Below, in pieces: positions 4,819 through 7,435 of a stretch of 7,435 nucleotides of DNA. The stretch spans positions 1 to 7,435 of the forward strand of contig CAZNCJ010000098.1 in the NCBI GenBank assembly GCA_964571595.1. The letters are read 5' to 3'. Under the pieces are notes generated by a model. It was not told where the DNA came from and ran no database searches. It worked only from the letters and a program-made list of their open reading frames with translations. Origin of the DNA: CALCKU01 sp964571595 (lineage in GTDB: Bacteria; Pseudomonadota; Alphaproteobacteria; Caulobacterales; Maricaulaceae). How positions within the stretch are numbered: position 1 is the first letter of the stretch; each line of letters opens with the position of its first letter. A program made the position numbers and the translations under genes.

Positions 4819-6348
4819 GTGTCATCTGACAATCAAGAGGTCAAAACGAATGTACATGAATTTACAGTCTCTGAGCTGGCCAATTCCCTTAAGCGAACGG
4901 TAGAGCAAACTTACGGACATGTCCGTGTGCGCGGGGAGCTGGGGCGGGTGACTATTGCGAAATCCGGCCATTGCTATCTCGATGTCAAAGACGATAAGGC
5001 GGTTATAAATTCAATTATCTGGAAGGGCGTTATGGGGCGACTATCTATGCGCCCGGAAGAAGGGATGGAAGTGATTTGCGAAGGCAAGCTCTCTACCTAT
5101 CCCGGACGCTCAAATTATCAGCTTATCATAGATAAAATGGAGTTGGCGGGCGCAGGCGCGCTCATGGCTTTGTTTGAAAAACGCAAGAAAATGCTCGCCG
5201 CCGAAGGTCTGTTCGATGAGGCCCGCAAGCGCGACCTGCCTTTTCTGCCTAAAACTATCGGGGTTGTCACCTCTCCGACAGGCTCGGTTATCCGTGATAT
5301 TTTACACCGTATTTCAGACCGCTTTCCTTCCCATGTTCTGGTCTGGCCGGTTCTGGTGCAAGGCGATAAAGCCGCAGATCAAATCGCAGCCGCGATAACG
5401 GGGTTTAACCACGCCCATAAAGATGGTGGTTTTCCAAAGCCTGATGTGTTGATTGTCGCGCGCGGTGGTGGCTCAATGGAAGATTTATGGTGCTTTAACG
5501 AAGAGCATGTTGCCCGCGCAGCCGCGGCCTCAGATATTCCGATCATTTCGGCTATAGGTCATGAAACGGATTGGACATTGATTGACTTTGTCGCCGATTA
5601 CCGCGCTCCGACCCCGACAGGGGCCGCCGAAGTCGCCGTGCCCGTCCTCGCGGATTATCTGATGACAGTGCAGGATTACGGCTTGCGCCTCACGCGCGGC
5701 CTGACACGTAATCTGGGGGAAAAGCGCACAAGCCTGCAGGCTGCGAAACTGCCCAAGCTAGCGGCGGTTTTGGCCCCGCCTCGCCAAAGGCTGGATTTGG
5801 CCCGCCTGCCAAAACCGGAGCGTTTACTGGAGCCGAAAAAACAGCAATTAACTCTGCTGAGCACGCGCATGCCGGCCTTGGGCCGTTTATTGGACGGGCC
5901 GCAAAATCGTCTCAACTTGCTTTCGGCCCGCCTTCGCCCTGACGCGATTAAAACCAGAACCGGGCATCACTCTGAAAAATTAGGCGCTTTATCAAATCGC
6001 GCCCGACGGGGGATTGAACGCAGATTAAGAATGCAAAAAGATAAGCTGTCTCGCGCTGCAGCTCTGCTCGAGGCTTATAGCTATCAAGGTGTACTTGCAC
6101 GGGGGTACGCATTAGTCAGTGACGCGGCAGGCGGGCTTGTGCGTTCCGCTAGCTCAGTCAAAGCAGGTGACGGGGTCACACTGAGCTTTCATGACGGCAC
6201 ACAACAGGCGGTGATTAAAGAGGGCGGCACGTCTTCGAAACCTACTGCCTCGAAATCCAAGCAAGCTGAGAAATCTAAAAAAGCCAAGACGCCGAAAAAA
6301 CCCAAACCGGCAGACGGGACTAAGAAAATACAGCCCGACCTCTTTTGA
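4819..6348 (+). CDS. xseA: Exodeoxyribonuclease VII large subunit
   Basis: XseA is the catalytic subunit of exonuclease VII, which cuts single-stranded DNA from either end into short oligonucleotides; it needs several copies of the small subunit XseB, not encoded here. Length is 509 residues from GTG 4819 (514 from ATG 4804), longer than the ~450 of E. coli because of a C-terminal tail. Domains: OB-fold for ssDNA at about 13-106 (FTVSELANSL, VRGELG, SGHCYLDVKDD); catalytic domain from about 120, with IGVVTSPTGSVIRDI, ARGGGSMEDLWCFNEEH (R215, GGGS 216-219) and SAIGHETDWTLIDFVADYRAPTP (G247, H248, E249, D251); a long helical region at about 275-425 containing tandem ~20-residue repeats; a closing strand segment with VLARGYALV; then a Lys/Pro/Ser-rich tail at 469-504 ending in QPDLF (505-509). 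The tail is probably disordered, and its last five residues resemble a sliding-clamp-binding peptide. All family motifs are intact. DUF2093 follows after 48 nt. Confidence 0.96.
   Translation: MSSDNQEVKTNVHEFTVSELANSLKRTVEQTYGHVRVRGELGRVTIAKSGHCYLDVKDDKAVINSIIWKGVMGRLSMRPEEGMEVICEGKLSTYPGRSNYQLIIDKMELAGAGALMALFEKRKKMLAAEGLFDEARKRDLPFLPKTIGVVTSPTGSVIRDILHRISDRFPSHVLVWPVLVQGDKAADQIAAAITGFNHAHKDGGFPKPDVLIVARGGGSMEDLWCFNEEHVARAAAASDIPIISAIGHETDWTLIDFVADYRAPTPTGAAEVAVPVLADYLMTVQDYGLRLTRGLTRNLGEKRTSLQAAKLPKLAAVLAPPRQRLDLARLPKPERLLEPKKQQLTLLSTRMPALGRLLDGPQNRLNLLSARLRPDAIKTRTGHHSEKLGALSNRARRGIERRLRMQKDKLSRAAALLEAYSYQGVLARGYALVSDAAGGLVRSASSVKAGDGVTLSFHDGTQQAVIKEGGTSSKPTASKSKQAEKSKKAKTPKKPKPADGTKKIQPDLF
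5749..5931 (+). repeat. Three tandem 19-21-residue repeats within XseA
   Basis: Translated segments at 5749-5805, 5806-5868 and 5869-5931 align as LPKLAAVLAPPRQRLDLAR, LPKPERLLEPKKQQLTLLSTR-type and MPALGRLLDGPQNRLNLLSAR-type units, with shared LL/Q-R-L/LL-x-x-R spacing. Weaker copies may flank them (LTRGLTRNLGEKRTSLQAAK before; a 23-residue LRPDAI...LSNR after). The repetition is in protein, not in nearly identical DNA. It falls in the helical arm of XseA, where XseB binds in the E. coli complex, so each unit may be one XseB docking site; this is inference. Confidence 0.6.
6331..6345 (+). other. Putative beta-clamp-binding motif at XseA C-terminus
   Basis: The last five codons before the stop encode Q-P-D-L-F. 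The bacterial sliding-clamp-binding consensus is QL[S/D]LF, so four of five positions match, including the key Q, L and F. It is at the end of a flexible Lys-rich linker, the usual placement for such peptides. Function is inferred from the motif alone. Confidence 0.45.
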
Positions 6349-6396
6349 TTTATCCCGAACCGCGCTATCTAAGTGCTAAATACTCACAGGTTACAC

Positions 6397-6600
6397 ATGA
6401 CTAATTTTTTAAAAGGCGAAGCAAAAATCCATTTCGGGGATAGTGATTTTACGATCATGGAAATGGGGGATCATATAAAATGTGCCGTTACGGGTGACGC
6501 TATTCCGATTGACCGTTTGCGCTATTGGAGCGCGCAGCGCCAAGAGGCGTATAAAGATGCCTCTGCCAGTCTGGCGGCGTGGAAAAAGGCGAATGGATGA
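6397..6600 (+). CDS. DUF2093 family small protein
   Basis: A 67-residue soluble protein of unknown function. It shows the family pattern FLKGEAKIHFGDSDFTIMEMG at its N-terminal half (split here only by eye), then IKCAVTGDAIPIDRLRYWSAQRQEAY with C29, T32-G33, P37 and the LRYWS block at 41-45, which I recognise as the conserved core of DUF2093. A single Cys next to VTG does not make a zinc site on its own. There is no signal peptide or membrane segment. The start at ATG 6397 has ACAGG 6 nt upstream (6386-6390) and matches the family's usual N-terminus; the longer GTG start at 6373 would add eight unsupported residues. It lies 48 nt after xseA and overlaps the following peptidase gene by 4 nt (ATGA), so all three probably share a transcript. 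I recall the same neighbours in other alphaproteobacteria, but no role is known to me. Confidence 0.85.
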   Translation: MTNFLKGEAKIHFGDSDFTIMEMGDHIKCAVTGDAIPIDRLRYWSAQRQEAYKDASASLAAWKKANG

Positions 6601-7435
6601 TGCGGGCGATATTTTTGCCTATCGTGATTTTATCGGCAATGTCCTTTTCTGCTTGCGCGCAAGAAGAGAATGAAACTCTCCAAAAAATAGACATTGAACC
6701 TCATGCTCAACACCATAATGAAGCATTGGCAAAGACGGAGTCTTATGAGGGTAAATTGCGTAGAGCGCCTGAGTTTACGCAAGAGGATTATAATAATCCA
6801 AAATATGATGATACAGCCTTAGAGGGTCGGGATTTTCATATTGTCGAGGCACCCCCGGTAAAGCTTTATTGCTGGGGTGTGGAACAGCAAGGCGGCGCTG
6901 TCATGTGCAGAACACAGCCCCGTGCAAAGGTCAAAATAGGCCGCACAGATGACGATTTTTATTATGAAACCGCAAATGATGAAGGATTATTGCTTGTTGG
7001 CTTTGACCGCGATGAAACCCGTACAATAATCGAGGCAGAAGGCAAACGCATTGAGTATAATTTAGAGACGCGTGATTATGACATCTCTCGTCTTGACGGC
7101 CTGCCGCCCTCGCAAGTCTCGACTTTCACGGAAGCGCAACTCAAACGTATCCGGGCGTCTTCGGCGCGTAAGAAAACCGGCTTTGCCTCGCGCGCTCAAA
7201 CGCTTGGTTTTAAAAACGGCTTCATTCATCCGGTCAAAGACTATACCAAAACTACTAATTTTGGGGCGCAGCGTATTTTAAACGGCGAGAAAAAACGCCC
7301 GCATTACGGCGTTGACCTTGCCGCACCGACAGGCACGCCGATTTACGCGCCTGCGGATGGTATTGTCAGCTTGGCCGATGATGATCTCTATTTTGAAGGG
7401 GCGATGGTCTTGCTGGATCATGGTCAGGGTTTGAT
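6597..7435 (+). CDS. Secreted M23-family metallopeptidase (3' end off window)
   Basis: A LytM-type zinc peptidase that would cut peptide cross-bridges of peptidoglycan in the periplasm. The first 279 residues are present. Residues 1-21 form a signal peptide (MMR, then a hydrophobic stretch to A19). C20 in FSAC could be a lipobox, though F at -3 is unusual; cleavage by signal peptidase I after ACA (residue 21) is the alternative. A variable acidic region follows, then a domain with C92 and C104, which could form a disulfide, around GVEQQGGAVMC. The M23 domain begins near FIHPVKD and has the FGAQRILNG and HYGVDLAAPTGTPIYAPADG blocks, with zinc ligands H236 and D240, then LLDHGQG. The second ligand motif (HxH) lies beyond the edge, so catalytic competence cannot be confirmed. 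The start at ATG 6597 has AAGG 7 nt upstream and overlaps the DUF2093 stop; ATG 6600 is the alternative. Confidence 0.92.
   Translation, partial: MMRAIFLPIVILSAMSFSACAQEENETLQKIDIEPHAQHHNEALAKTESYEGKLRRAPEFTQEDYNNPKYDDTALEGRDFHIVEAPPVKLYCWGVEQQGGAVMCRTQPRAKVKIGRTDDDFYYETANDEGLLLVGFDRDETRTIIEAEGKRIEYNLETRDYDISRLDGLPPSQVSTFTEAQLKRIRASSARKKTGFASRAQTLGFKNGFIHPVKDYTKTTNFGAQRILNGEKKRPHYGVDLAAPTGTPIYAPADGIVSLADDDLYFEGAMVLLDHGQGL

Noticed and set aside
6373..6396. GTG 6373 start for the DUF2093 protein
   Set aside because: Adds eight residues not typical of the family and would place the good ACAGG site inside the coding region rather than before ATG 6397.
7072..7281. Plus-strand 69-codon frame within the M23 gene
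   Set aside because: A shifted-frame shadow of the peptidase; Arg/Lys-rich translation without domain features.
1..7435. Mobile element, CRISPR, phage or defence system
   Set aside because: No transposase, integrase, terminal repeats, array-like spacing or toxin-antitoxin pair was seen; every long stretch is explained by chromosomal genes.

Overview
The window looks like ordinary chromosomal DNA of an alphaproteobacterium of moderate G+C content. The evidence is the neighbourhood (a TIGR01459-type HAD hydrolase, a MaoC hydratase and ribF in a row; purD divergent from xseA; xseA followed by a DUF2093 protein and an M23 peptidase) and the DUF2093 family, which as far as I recall is essentially alphaproteobacterial. 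A marine Hyphomonas/Maricaulis-like lineage is a guess I cannot test from this sequence. I see no mobile element, tRNA, rRNA, CRISPR array or prophage gene.

Layout: (1) 1-931, minus strand: the N-terminal 310 residues of a cytochrome P450, cut by the window edge before its haem-binding cysteine. (2) 932-1091: a divergent control region rich in dyad symmetry, including a perfect 14-bp palindrome. (3) 1092-3351, plus strand: a tight three-gene cluster, HAD class IIA hydrolase, MaoC/PhaJ-like hydratase, and ribF (FMN/FAD synthesis). (4) 3352-3419: a short convergent gap with no clear terminator. (5) 3420-4700, minus strand: purD, purine synthesis. (6) 4701-4803/4818: a divergent promoter region with overlapping -10 elements and a hairpin just before xseA. 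(7) 4819-7435, plus strand: xseA (exonuclease VII large subunit), a 67-residue DUF2093 protein, and a secreted M23 metallopeptidase that overlaps it by 4 nt and runs off the right edge.

Working together: ribF makes the flavin cofactors, and its two upstream partners may handle a phosphorylated metabolite and an acyl-CoA or similar thioester, but their link to flavin is only contextual. purD feeds purine synthesis. xseA degrades single-stranded DNA and needs XseB, which is not in this window. The last two genes appear translationally coupled, and the final one acts on the cell wall.

I did not find a clearly new multi-gene system. The observations most worth checking are a possible sliding-clamp-binding tail (QPDLF) on XseA, tandem ~20-residue repeats in the XseA helical region, the DxW replacement of the HAD catalytic DxD in the hydrolase of the ribF cluster, and the nested operators between the P450 and that cluster.
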